Position numbers and translations under genes: made by a program
Notes under the pieces: generated by a model
The model's input: only the letters and a program-made list of their open reading frames with translations
What the model was told of the DNA's origin: nothing
The model's database searches: none
Part shown: one piece after another, positions 1 through 7,220 of the stretch
Layout: every line of letters starts with the position of its first letter
How positions within the stretch are numbered: the stretch's first letter is position 1
Assembly: GCA_037441225.1 (NCBI GenBank)
Contig: JBBISU010000041.1
Coordinates: 1-25,862, forward strand
DNA length: 25,862 nt
From: JBBFMJ01 sp037441225
Lineage (GTDB): Bacteria; Acidobacteriota; Thermoanaerobaculia; UBA2201
Direction of reading: 5' to 3'

Positions 1-6
1 AAAGGT

Positions 7-45
7 TGCGGCTACATAAACAAAATATTTCTTAATGTAGCCGCA
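7..45. repeat. Perfect 11-bp inverted repeat (hairpin)
   Basis: The arms TGCGGCTACAT (7-17) and ATGTAGCCGCA (35-45) are exactly complementary around a 17-nt AT-rich loop. No T-run follows on either strand, so it is not a convincing terminator. The loop carries AAACAAAATATTT (18-30), which recurs at 311-323, and the right arm begins with the TGTAG head seen in the other dispersed repeats of this window. It is probably part of that repeat family. Confidence 0.7.
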
Positions 46-53
46 GGTTCTTT

Positions 54-174
54 AGAGGCTGTCTGGTAATTAAAATTTTTAAAATTGTTATACAATATAT
101 TGTATTATCTTTTTTAATTATACCATATATATTGTGTACGACAAGTCAATATACCAGATTGTCGGATAGCCTCT
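54..174. mobile_element. MITE-like insertion inside a dispersed repeat
   Basis: The termini are imperfect inverted repeats: AGAGGCT (54-60) pairs with AGCCTCT (168-174), and CTGGTA (63-68) pairs with TACCAG (152-157). The interior is very AT-rich, has no ORF and contains the 16-bp palindrome ATACAATATATTGTAT (90-105). It separates CGCAGG (42-47) from CCTGCG (181-186). A second copy of the host repeat (minus strand, about 4785-4820) is continuous across the same point, so this block behaves like an insertion. CTT occurs on both sides and might be a short target duplication. The parent transposon is not identified. Confidence 0.5.
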
Positions 175-200
175 CTTCAGCCTGCGATAAAAAAAAAGGA

Positions 201-228
201 GCATTTGGCATTTGACATTTAGCATTTA
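201..228. repeat. 7-nt tandem repeat, four copies
   Basis: Four adjacent heptamers, GCATTTG GCATTTG ACATTTA GCATTTA, occupy 201-228 in the gene-free region upstream of the first gene. No function is visible; it is probably a short microsatellite-like tract next to the dispersed repeats. Confidence 0.65.
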
Positions 229-247
229 GGGTTAAAAACATATTCCC

Positions 248-268
248 GAATCCTAATATGCGGGATTC
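248..268. repeat. Small inverted repeat
   Basis: GAATCC (248-253) and GGATTC (263-268) form a 6-bp stem around a 9-nt loop. It has no T-run and lies between the 7-mer tandem repeat and the GTAGGGG element. Function is unknown. Confidence 0.4.
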
Positions 269-281
269 AAGATGCATTCAT

Positions 282-346
282 CTGTAGGGGTCTTATCTTG
301 CACGACCCGAAAACAAAATATTTAGCAAAATTTCCCCTAAAATCTA
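282..346 (+). repeat. GTAG-headed dispersed repeat, copy 1
   Basis: It starts TGTAGGGGTC, closes a hairpin with GACCC, then continues into AAACAAAATATTTAGC (311-326) and ends near CCCCTAAAA. The same order of parts (GTAG head, hairpin with a CTTG-containing loop, AAAATATTTAGC, then CCTAAA) occurs at 4698-4765. The copies have diverged in their stems, which suggests an old repeat family. Confidence 0.5.
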
Positions 347-355
347 AAAATGTTG

Positions 356-376
356 TATAATAATTATAGAAGGAGG
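356..376 (+). promoter_or_regulatory. -10 box and ribosome binding site of the first operon
   Basis: A perfect TATAAT lies at 356-361 and an AAGGAGG ribosome binding site at 370-376, four bases before the ATG at 381. No good -35 box is seen at the right distance. The strong Shine-Dalgarno contrasts with the leaderless layout of several other first genes in the window. Confidence 0.5.
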
Positions 377-380
377 TCTT

Positions 381-845
381 ATGGTTTTTAAAGGTGTTAG
401 TAAGGTTACAAATTTAAGGACTATTGAAGAAGCAGAAAAAATAATTGATAAGGTTTTTAAGGGTTTAGGTCTTAAGCCAGAAGAAGCAAAAATTAATAGC
501 AAAGATATTCATGGTTGGGCAGTTAAGAGAGGAAATGCAATTGTCTATATTTTTTTAAATGAAAATAAATATATAAATACATTAAGAATTGTCTCTCCAA
601 TTTTATATGTACCTAAAAAAAGAAAAGTTGAATTTCTAAAAAAATGCCTTGAATATAATTATTATTTTATAAATTGTGCTCTTGCTTTAAATGAAGATTT
701 AATATTTTTAGTTGAAGAAAGGCCTTTGACTGGGCTTGACCCAGAAGAAGTTGAATATATTGTAAATAATTTATCAAGGATTGCTGATAGGATGTATAAT
801 GAACTGGCGCTTGTCTTTGATACAAAAATTTATGCTTTGGAGTGA
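381..845 (+). CDS. YbjN-domain-like protein
   Basis: This is a 154-residue soluble protein with no signal peptide, membrane segment or cysteine cluster of note. The fold suggested by the sequence, an N-terminal helix (TIEEAEKIIDKVFKGLG), alternating strands, and a C-terminal helix after RPLTGLDPEEVEYIVNNL, resembles the YbjN / type III secretion chaperone-like family, whose members are thought to bind other proteins. That assignment is by pattern only. The start is supported by an AAGGAGG site four bases upstream and a TATAAT before it. It ends in TGA, which shows that TGA is a stop in this genome. leuC follows after a 67-bp gap with its own ribosome binding site, so co-transcription is possible but not certain. 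No partner can be deduced from the context. Confidence 0.6.
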   Translation: MVFKGVSKVTNLRTIEEAEKIIDKVFKGLGLKPEEAKINSKDIHGWAVKRGNAIVYIFLNENKYINTLRIVSPILYVPKKRKVEFLKKCLEYNYYFINCALALNEDLIFLVEERPLTGLDPEEVEYIVNNLSRIADRMYNELALVFDTKIYALE

Positions 846-912
846 GTTTAATAATTTAGATTAAAACAATCATTTTGTGATAAAATAATTTTTTAAAAAT
901 ATTGGAGGTAAT

Positions 913-2157
913 ATGGGACAAAGTTTTGTTCAAAAGGTTTTTGCAAAATATGCAGGAAAAGAAAGAGTTGAAGTTGGGGAGATTGTAACAGTTGAACCAG
1001 ATTTTATTTTATCCCATGACAACTCTTCTGCAATTTCAAAGACCTTTAAAAAAATGGGCGCTGAAAAGGTTAAATATCCTGATCGCCTTGTAATTGTTTT
1101 AGACCATTGCACACCACCTGCTGATTCAAAATATGCAACAAACCACAAGGAAGTGAGGGAATTTGTAGTAGAGCAGGGGATTTCAAATTTTTATGATATA
1201 AACAAGGGTATATGCCATCAGGTATTTATTGAAGAAGGGTTTGCAGCACCAGGGAGGTTAATTTTGGGCTCTGATTCTCATACAACTTCTTATGGTGCCC
1301 TTGGTTGTTTTTCAGCAGGAATTGGAAGGACAGAAGCAGCATCTATTTGGGCAACAGGTCAGTTATGGCTTATGGTACCTAAAACATTGAGGATAAAACT
1401 TGAAGGAAAGCTCCCAGAAAATGTCTTTGCAAAGGATGTTATTTTATTTCTTTTAGGGAAAATGGGTGCAGATGGTGCTTTATATAAATCAGTTGAATTT
1501 TGTGGAAAGGTAGTTGATGAAATGGATATTGAAGACAGAATTGTTTTATGCAATATGGCAGCTGAGGCAGGTGCAAAAAATGGATATTGCTTGCCCGATG
1601 AAAAGACCTTTGATTATTTAAAGGGAAGGGTAAAAGAAACCTTTGAAGCAGTTTATCCAGACAATGATGATGGTGCAGAAGAAATTTCTTTTGATTTATC
1701 TTCTTTAAAGCCCCAAATTGCTTGTCCTCATAGCGTTGATAATGTAAAGGAAGTTTCAGAAGTAAAAGGGACAAAGATTAATCAAGTTGTTATTGGGACT
1801 TGCACAAATGGGAGGTTAAAAGATTTAAAGATTGTTGCAAAGGTTTTGGAAGGGAAAAAAGTTTCAAAAAATGTTCGCTTTCTTGTCTTTCCTGCTTCAA
1901 TGGATGTTTATAAAAAGGCTTTAAAAGGAGGAATTATAGATATAATAGTTGAAGCAGGTGGAATTATTATGAATCCAAATTGTGGTCCCTGTCTTGGTGC
2001 CCATGAAGGTGCCCTTGCACCTGGAGAGGTATGCCTTTCTACATCAAACAGGAATTTTAAAGGAAGGATGGGCTCAAATGAGTCCTTCATATATCTTTCA
2101 AGCCCTTATGTGGCTGCAATTTCAGGAATAAAAGGAGAGATTGATTATGAAATTTAA
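913..2157 (+). CDS. leuC: 3-isopropylmalate dehydratase large subunit (LeuC / homoaconitase family)
   Basis: It is the large subunit of a cytoplasmic [4Fe-4S] hydro-lyase. With the LeuD subunit it would isomerise 2-isopropylmalate to 3-isopropylmalate in leucine synthesis. At 414 residues it is of the shorter LeuC2/homoaconitase type. The aconitase signature GSDSHTTSYGALG is at 119-131. The three cluster-ligand cysteines are C297 (GTCTNGR), C357 and C360 (NPNCGPCLG). A GGAGGT site precedes the ATG by four bases, with a possible -10 (TAAAAT, 881-886) upstream. Its last 11 bases overlap leuD. No leuA or leuB is in the window, so a related role on a homologous tricarboxylate (homoaconitase) is not excluded. 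Confidence 0.93.
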   Translation: MGQSFVQKVFAKYAGKERVEVGEIVTVEPDFILSHDNSSAISKTFKKMGAEKVKYPDRLVIVLDHCTPPADSKYATNHKEVREFVVEQGISNFYDINKGICHQVFIEEGFAAPGRLILGSDSHTTSYGALGCFSAGIGRTEAASIWATGQLWLMVPKTLRIKLEGKLPENVFAKDVILFLLGKMGADGALYKSVEFCGKVVDEMDIEDRIVLCNMAAEAGAKNGYCLPDEKTFDYLKGRVKETFEAVYPDNDDGAEEISFDLSSLKPQIACPHSVDNVKEVSEVKGTKINQVVIGTCTNGRLKDLKIVAKVLEGKKVSKNVRFLVFPASMDVYKKALKGGIIDIIVEAGGIIMNPNCGPCLGAHEGALAPGEVCLSTSNRNFKGRMGSNESFIYLSSPYVAAISGIKGEIDYEI

Positions 2158-2638
2158 AGGAAATGTTTTTAAATATGGCGATAATGTAAATACAGATGTT
2201 ATTTTCCCGGGAAAATATACTTATACAATTACGGACAGAAAAGAAATGGCAAAACATTCAATGGAAGATTTAGACCCTGATTTTGTGAAAAAAGTAAAAG
2301 TTGGAGATATAATTGTGGCAGGGAAAAACTTTGGCTGTGGTTCTTCAAGAGAGCAAGCAGTTATATGTTTAAAAGAGTCAGGGATTTCTGTTATAATTGC
2401 AAAATCCTTTGCAAGGATTTATTTTAGAAATTGCATAAATGAAGGACTCCCTGCTCTTATTTGTTCAGAAATTTATGATAATGTAGAATCAGGAGATGAA
2501 ATTGAAGTGGATTTAAAAGAAGGAAAAATTATAACACAAAAGAATACCTTTTCTTTTCCTCCCTTCCCAAAAAAGGTTCAAGAAATTTTATCAGCAGGAG
2601 GACTAGTACCTTATGTTCAATATAAAATTAAGAAATAA
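2147..2638 (+). CDS. leuD: 3-isopropylmalate dehydratase small subunit (LeuD)
   Basis: This 163-residue protein is the swivelling small subunit that supplies substrate-binding residues to LeuC. The family motifs are present: NTDVIFPGKY near the N-terminus, GKNFGCGSSREQA in the middle, and AKSFARIYFRNCINEGLPAL after it. I place the start at the ATG at 2147 because AAAGGAGAG (2131-2139) lies seven bases before it; a TTG six bases upstream is in frame but has no better site. It overlaps the end of leuC, as expected for translational coupling. The loop after PGK reads YTYT, whereas the loop I recall in typical enzymes begins YL, so the exact substrate cannot be assigned safely. Confidence 0.9.
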   Translation: MKFKGNVFKYGDNVNTDVIFPGKYTYTITDRKEMAKHSMEDLDPDFVKKVKVGDIIVAGKNFGCGSSREQAVICLKESGISVIIAKSFARIYFRNCINEGLPALICSEIYDNVESGDEIEVDLKEGKIITQKNTFSFPPFPKKVQEILSAGGLVPYVQYKIKK

Positions 2639-4574
2639 TTTCTTTTTACTAATATTACTTTTCCCGATTTTTTTATTTTCAAAAGAAAATTACTTACTTT
2701 TAACCCTTGATACAGTCAGGACAGACCATTTTTCCTTATATGGTTATGAAAAAAATACAACTCCTTTTTTAAATTCAATTAAAGATAAAGCAATAATCTT
2801 TAAAAATGCTTATTCCTTAGTTCCTTTAACTTTTCCATCTCATATAACAATTTTAACTGGTAAGAGACCCTTTGAAACGGGCATTTTTTTAAATGGGCAA
2901 AAATTGGAAGAAGAAAATTACCTTCCAAAGTTTTTTAAAAAGAAAGGATATAAAACAGCTGGCTTTGTTTCTTCTGCTATTTTGAATTCTATGTTTGGAA
3001 CCTCTGAAGGTTTTGATTTTTTCAATGATGTGGCTCCAGAAAGAGGGGAAGTTATAAAAGAAAGAAGTTGCAAGGCAACAAATGAAGAGGTTTTTAAATT
3101 CTTAAAAGAAAACAGTGTGCCATTTTTCTTATGGGTTCATTATTTTGAACCCCATTCACCTTACACTCCACCACCTCCTTATAATAAAGAGTTTGAAAAC
3201 CCTTATGATGGAGAGATAAGGGCAATGGATGATTGCATAAAGGACTTATTTGAGAAAATTCCAAAGGATACAACCATAATTATTGCAGGTGACCACGGGG
3301 AGATGCTTGGCGAACATAACGAAGATGAACATGGAGTTCTTTTATATGAGCCAGCAATAAAAGTTCCTTTAATAATTTTAAAGAAAGGTATTAAAGGAAA
3401 GATAAGAAATGACTATGTCTCTTTAAAGGATATTTATCCAACTTTTTTAAGTTTTTTTGAAAAGGATAAAAAGTCATTGCTTAAAGAAGAAAAGGAAGAG
3501 CCAATTTTATCTGCCACTTTATATGGAAGGGAAACCTCTGGTTTTTATCCTGCTTATTCGACAATTTATAATGGTTATAAATTGATAAATTATGGAAACA
3601 GGGATTATCTTTTGTTTAATTTAAAGGAAGATCCTTTTGAAAAAAATAATATTTTTTCGCAAGAAGATCCAATGGTCAGGGAACTAAAAAAAATGCAGGA
3701 CTTAAATCCCTTTCCAGATACATTAAAAATTGCATTAAGAGATGAAGAAAAAAAGGTTTTGACATCCCTTGGTTATTCACTTCCTAAAAAGACGGAAAAA
3801 CTAATTCACCCTGAAATTGGATTGCTTTTACAAAAGGACTTTAAAGTAGCAGAAAAACTTTTCAATGAAAAGAAATACAAGGAAGCAGAAAAAATTCTTT
3901 CATCAATTTTGCAAAGAGAACCAAATTTTATAGATGCAAAGAAATTACTTGGAAAAATTTATTTAAGAAGTGGACAAATGGATAGAGCTATGGATGCCTT
4001 TTCTGCGATTTCTTTTTCTGGAAGAGAAGAAAATCCAAGGGATCTGGCAAGAAAAAGATATAATGAAGGGAAGATTCAAGAAGCAATTAAAATAATGGAA
4101 GAAGAAGTTTTGTTAAATCCAAACCCTGAAAACACTGGAGATCTTGCTTTTTATTATTATAAATCAAAAAAATATGATAAATTACAAAAATTATATGAAA
4201 ATATGAAAAACAATAATATTAAAAGCACAGGAGTTCTTTCTTATTTGGGTTTTTATTTCTTGGAAGAAGATAAAATCAAAGGAGCAGAAGAACTTTTTGA
4301 TGAAGCATTAAAAATAAATCCAAAATGCCCTGAAAGTATAAAAGGAAAAGGAATTGTTTTGTATTTAAGCAGCAACTATGAGGATGCCTTAAAATACATT
4401 GAAAATTACATTGGCATAAATTTAAGGGATTGGGAAGGATATTATTATAAGGGGCTTATCTTAAAGAAACTTAAAAGGTTTGAAGAAGCAAAGAATTTTT
4501 TTGAAAAATCAAAAGAAAATTGCAAAGAAGAAGAATCAATTAAAATTATTGAGGGAGAAATTAAAAATTTATAA
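2613..4574 (+). CDS. Secreted or membrane-anchored sulfatase-fold protein with C-terminal TPR repeats
   Basis: This 653-residue protein starts with a signal peptide or membrane anchor (residues 1-24: a short basic stretch, then FFLLILLFPIFLF). Residues about 25-390 form an alkaline-phosphatase-superfamily domain: LDTVRTDH (metal Asp33), PLTFPSHITILTGKRP (residues 71-86), HYFEPHSPYTPP, and AGDHGEMLGEHNEDEHG (D229, H230, H242). The nucleophile position is Thr73, not the Cys or Ser that becomes formylglycine in true sulfatases, so hydrolysis or transfer of a phosphate ester is at least as likely as sulfate ester cleavage. Residues about 410-650 are tetratricopeptide repeats (for example FLEEDKIKGAEELFDEALKI), suggesting protein contacts. 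The start overlaps leuD by 26 bases, and AGGAGGA lies about ten bases before the ATG. The substrate is unknown. Confidence 0.75.
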   Translation: MFNIKLRNNFFLLILLFPIFLFSKENYLLLTLDTVRTDHFSLYGYEKNTTPFLNSIKDKAIIFKNAYSLVPLTFPSHITILTGKRPFETGIFLNGQKLEEENYLPKFFKKKGYKTAGFVSSAILNSMFGTSEGFDFFNDVAPERGEVIKERSCKATNEEVFKFLKENSVPFFLWVHYFEPHSPYTPPPPYNKEFENPYDGEIRAMDDCIKDLFEKIPKDTTIIIAGDHGEMLGEHNEDEHGVLLYEPAIKVPLIILKKGIKGKIRNDYVSLKDIYPTFLSFFEKDKKSLLKEEKEEPILSATLYGRETSGFYPAYSTIYNGYKLINYGNRDYLLFNLKEDPFEKNNIFSQEDPMVRELKKMQDLNPFPDTLKIALRDEEKKVLTSLGYSLPKKTEKLIHPEIGLLLQKDFKVAEKLFNEKKYKEAEKILSSILQREPNFIDAKKLLGKIYLRSGQMDRAMDAFSAISFSGREENPRDLARKRYNEGKIQEAIKIMEEEVLLNPNPENTGDLAFYYYKSKKYDKLQKLYENMKNNNIKSTGVLSYLGFYFLEEDKIKGAEELFDEALKINPKCPESIKGKGIVLYLSSNYEDALKYIENYIGINLRDWEGYYYKGLILKKLKRFEEAKNFFEKSKENCKEEESIKIIEGEIKNL

Positions 4575-4697
4575 ATTGGTTATGCGTATGCGGTAAGCGT
4601 TGATGGTTTTTTTCTTTAAAATTTATATTATTGCAAAATTCTAAAATATAAAAGTTCCGAAAATAAAAATTTTACAATTTAATTTTGCGTGTTTTTA

Positions 4698-4765
4698 TGT
4701 AGAGATTGGGCTTGTCCCAACCAAAAAAATATTTAGCGGGCGTCGCCTAAAGGGCTACCTCTACA
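4698..4765. repeat. GTAG-headed dispersed repeat, copy 2 (complete ends)
   Basis: The ends are TGTAGAG (4698-4704) and CTCTACA (4759-4765), a 7-bp terminal inverted repeat. Inside are a hairpin TTGGG-CTTGT-CCCAA (4706-4720), the AAAATATTTAGC block and a second small stem ending in CCTAAA. This is the most complete copy of the family in the window. Confidence 0.6.
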
Positions 4766-4784
4766 AACTACTGCTCTACTGTTC

Positions 4785-4820
4785 TTTTTTCATCGCAGGC
4801 TAAGGAACTCGTGCCTACAA
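4785..4820 (-). repeat. Uninterrupted copy of the repeat split at 42-186
   Basis: Read on the minus strand this stretch has TGTAG, then GTTCCTT joined directly to AGCCTGCGAT and an A-run. The copy at the window start has TGTAG, GTTCTTT, the 54-174 insertion, then AGCCTGCGAT and an A-run. It therefore serves as the empty-site reference for that insertion. Confidence 0.5.
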
Positions 4821-4839
4821 TTTTTATAATTTAATTTTT

Positions 4840-4868
4840 GGTAGGGGCGACCCTTGTGGTCGCCCGAG
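4840..4868 (+). repeat. GTAG-headed dispersed repeat, copy 3
   Basis: GGTAGGGG opens the element, followed by a perfect 8-bp stem GGGCGACC / GGTCGCCC around the loop CTTGT. The loop is identical to that of copy 2 while the stem sequence is quite different but still paired. The rest of the gap (4575-4697 and 4869-4931) holds no gene; it contains AT-rich sequence and a CCGT-rich stretch at about 4890-4916. Confidence 0.55.
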
Positions 4869-4931
4869 GATACGAATAATATGATCAAAGTCCGTTTTCC
4901 GTTAACCGTGTCCGTACTTTAATTGTTATTT

Positions 4932-6113
4932 TTATGCTTGAGGTGAATAATAAAGGGATGCTTGATTTATAATTCCAACTTTTCCTAAATTTTTTGGAAG
5001 GGTTATTCCATCCCATCTCTTATACTGCATTAGTTTTAAATCTTCATCAGACAAAGAAGTATGTAAGTTTATGTCAAACCTTTTTGCTTTTAGCAAGATT
5101 GTCAAAGCTGTATGGCCATAAACTTTAAAATCCTTATGTAATTTTTTTGTAATTCCTTCAATTGAACCAATTTTTAAAAAATCAATGCAATCCTTTGAAC
5201 CAAAGCCCTCTTTTGCTTCAATGAAAGCAAAAATTTTCCCGCCTTCTTTCAATAAACCAATTGAATGTTCTAATGCTTTATGCCCTTGGATAAAATTTGT
5301 ATCAAAAGGAAAACCACCTGCTGAAATTATTAAAGTATCAAATTTATCTTTTACCTTTAATTGAAAATTTTCTTTAACAAAATTTACAGAGTCATAAAAG
5401 TCCTTTGAGCAAAAAATAATTTTTTTATTTATGATTACAAAGTTAAATAGTATAAAAGGAATTGGGATTAGTTTTAAAGCATCCATCATATCCAGATGGA
5501 CAGGATTTTTTTCAAGGGAAGCTAAAACTGCGTAAGGGTTTTTTCCTTTTGATGGATCTTTTTCAAGAACCCAGCGATGATTTTGCTGGATTGTTTTATA
5601 AGAAGAAACGCCTGGTATAAAAATTTTCCTTCCACCTGAAAAGCCAGCATAATAATGGGGCCTTACAACAGTGAAGGCAACTAATTGATCTTGTTCAAAT
5701 AATTTTTTTTGTAATTCTACTTCCGTTCCTCTTTCTGTCTTACCTATAAACTTATAATTTTCAGAAATTTTTGCAGAATTTATTATTGTTTCAAATTGCT
5801 CAAAATCTTCACCTAAATAATTTTTTAATTCTTCTTTTTCTGGATCCCTGTGTGTACCAGTCCCTATAAAAATTGTAAAATTTTTATCTAAAAATTGAGA
5901 GATGAAATTTTTTAAAATTTCCTTTGCTGGCAAGGGCCTTGTTGTATCGGGCAAAAGGATTCCTATTTTTTTGCCCTCTATTTTTATACTTTCAAAAATT
6001 TTTTTTAAATCAATTTCTTTTTTTTCAATATTTTGATTTTCTAAGATTTCAAAATCTTTCTTAATCTTTAATTCTTTTTTTTCCTTTCCATAACCAAATA
6101 TTATTTTTTTCAT
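4932..6113 (-). CDS. larA: LarA-family nickel-dependent lactate (2-hydroxyacid) racemase
   Basis: LarA racemases interconvert enantiomers of lactate or other 2-hydroxyacids with a nickel pincer cofactor covalently bound to lysine. In this 393-residue protein the residues matching the Lactobacillus plantarum set are all present with matching spacing: H88 (GTGTHRDP), H153 (VRPHYYAGFSGG), K163 (GRKIFIPG) and H179 (QNHRWV). The N-terminal LPDTTRP motif also fits. It is a cytoplasmic protein with no signal peptide. It starts three bases after the dnaJ stop and so is probably read from the heat-shock operon, an unusual place for it. The cofactor-making genes larB, larC and larE are not in the window. 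Substrate may differ from lactate, since the family is broad. Confidence 0.85.
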   Translation of the reverse strand: MKKIIFGYGKEKKELKIKKDFEILENQNIEKKEIDLKKIFESIKIEGKKIGILLPDTTRPLPAKEILKNFISQFLDKNFTIFIGTGTHRDPEKEELKNYLGEDFEQFETIINSAKISENYKFIGKTERGTEVELQKKLFEQDQLVAFTVVRPHYYAGFSGGRKIFIPGVSSYKTIQQNHRWVLEKDPSKGKNPYAVLASLEKNPVHLDMMDALKLIPIPFILFNFVIINKKIIFCSKDFYDSVNFVKENFQLKVKDKFDTLIISAGGFPFDTNFIQGHKALEHSIGLLKEGGKIFAFIEAKEGFGSKDCIDFLKIGSIEGITKKLHKDFKVYGHTALTILLKAKRFDINLHTSLSDEDLKLMQYKRWDGITLPKNLGKVGIINQASLYYSPQA

Positions 6114-6116
6114 CTT

Positions 6117-7220
6117 TTATGAAAAAAATTCTTTTGCTTTATCAAAAATTGATTTTTCTTTGCTTAACTCTTCATGAAGTTTTTCCAAGAGTTTTTTTTG
6201 TTCTTTTGTTAACTTTTTAGGAATAAAAACATTGATGTGAACAAAAAAATCACCCCTTTGGGTACTTCTGATATTTGTTATGCCTTTTCCTTTGAGTCGT
6301 ATAACCTCACCTGGCTGAACACCTTGTGGTACAGAAATTTTTTCTTTTCCTTCAAGGGTTTCAATTTCTAAGTCCCCTCCCAAAGCAGCCAGTGTCATTG
6401 GAATTGAAACTTCAATATGAATATCATTTCCTTTTCTCTTAAAATATTCATCTTCTTTGACATTTACAACAACATATAAATCTCCTGCTGGTCCTCCTCC
6501 TATTCCTCCCTCTCCTTCACCAGACAATCGAATAGCAGTTCCATTTTGAATGCCTGCTGGTATGTTTATTTCTATTTCTTTAACCCTTTCAATCCTTCCC
6601 CTCCCATGGCATTTTGAACAGACATCCCTATAAAATTTCCCTTCCCCACCACAATCTGGACAGGTCCTTGAAATCGTCAAAAATCCCTGTCTGTAAACAA
6701 TAGAACCCCTTCCATTGCAGGTTTTACAAACCTCTGGTTTTGAACCAGGTGGGCTTCCTTTTCCACCACAAAAATTACAGGTCTCAAGTTTATGGATCTC
6801 TATTTTTTTTAAAACTCCTTTTACTGATTCCATAAAAGAAATTTCTAAATCATACCTCAAATCCCTACCTTTTTGTGAATATTCCCTTCCCCTCTTTCTT
6901 TTTGTTCCAAAAAAATCACCAAAGCCAAAAAAGTCACCTAATATATCTTCAAAGGGGGAAAATATGGATGGATCAAAGGTTGAAAAGTCTTCCATTGTAA
7001 AGGACTCATCCCCATACTTATCATACCTTGCTCTTTTTTCTGGGTCTGATAAAACAGCATATGCCTCTGCTGCTTCTTTAAATTTTTCTTCTGCTTCCTT
7101 GTTTCCTGGATTTCTGTCTGGATGATATTTTAGGGCTGCCTGTCTGTATGCCTTTTTTATTTCATCCTGTGTTGCATCCCTTGAGACACCAAGGATTTTA
7201 TAGTAATCCTTACGAGCCAT
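6117..7220 (-). CDS. dnaJ: Chaperone DnaJ
   Basis: This 367-residue co-chaperone stimulates the ATPase of DnaK and delivers unfolded clients. The J domain is residues 1-70 with the HPD motif (KYHPDRNPG). A Gly/Phe-rich linker follows (about 75-105, FGFGDFFG). Four zinc-binding repeats are CNFCGGKG, CKTCNGRG, CPDCGGEG and CSKCHGRG, and the C-terminal client-binding domains complete the standard type I layout. The ATG at 7220 is preferred because GGAGGA lies seven bases upstream; an in-frame TTG at 7223 gives one more residue. The start overlaps the dnaK end by 11 bases. Confidence 0.97.
   Translation of the reverse strand: MARKDYYKILGVSRDATQDEIKKAYRQAALKYHPDRNPGNKEAEEKFKEAAEAYAVLSDPEKRARYDKYGDESFTMEDFSTFDPSIFSPFEDILGDFFGFGDFFGTKRKRGREYSQKGRDLRYDLEISFMESVKGVLKKIEIHKLETCNFCGGKGSPPGSKPEVCKTCNGRGSIVYRQGFLTISRTCPDCGGEGKFYRDVCSKCHGRGRIERVKEIEINIPAGIQNGTAIRLSGEGEGGIGGGPAGDLYVVVNVKEDEYFKRKGNDIHIEVSIPMTLAALGGDLEIETLEGKEKISVPQGVQPGEVIRLKGKGITNIRSTQRGDFFVHINVFIPKKLTKEQKKLLEKLHEELSKEKSIFDKAKEFFS

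Noticed and set aside
1..380. CRISPR array or tRNA/rRNA genes in the repeat-rich start
   Set aside because: The repeats are few, unequal and not regularly spaced, and no cloverleaf or rRNA core sequence is found here or in the other gaps.
4575..4640. Terminator after the TPR-sulfatase gene
   Set aside because: A T-rich stretch follows the stop, but no stable stem precedes it.
6715..7125. 136-codon plus-strand ORF opposite dnaJ
   Set aside because: It is antisense to the well-supported dnaJ and reflects its codon pattern; the same applies to the ORFs opposite dnaK, leuC, hypE and hypF.
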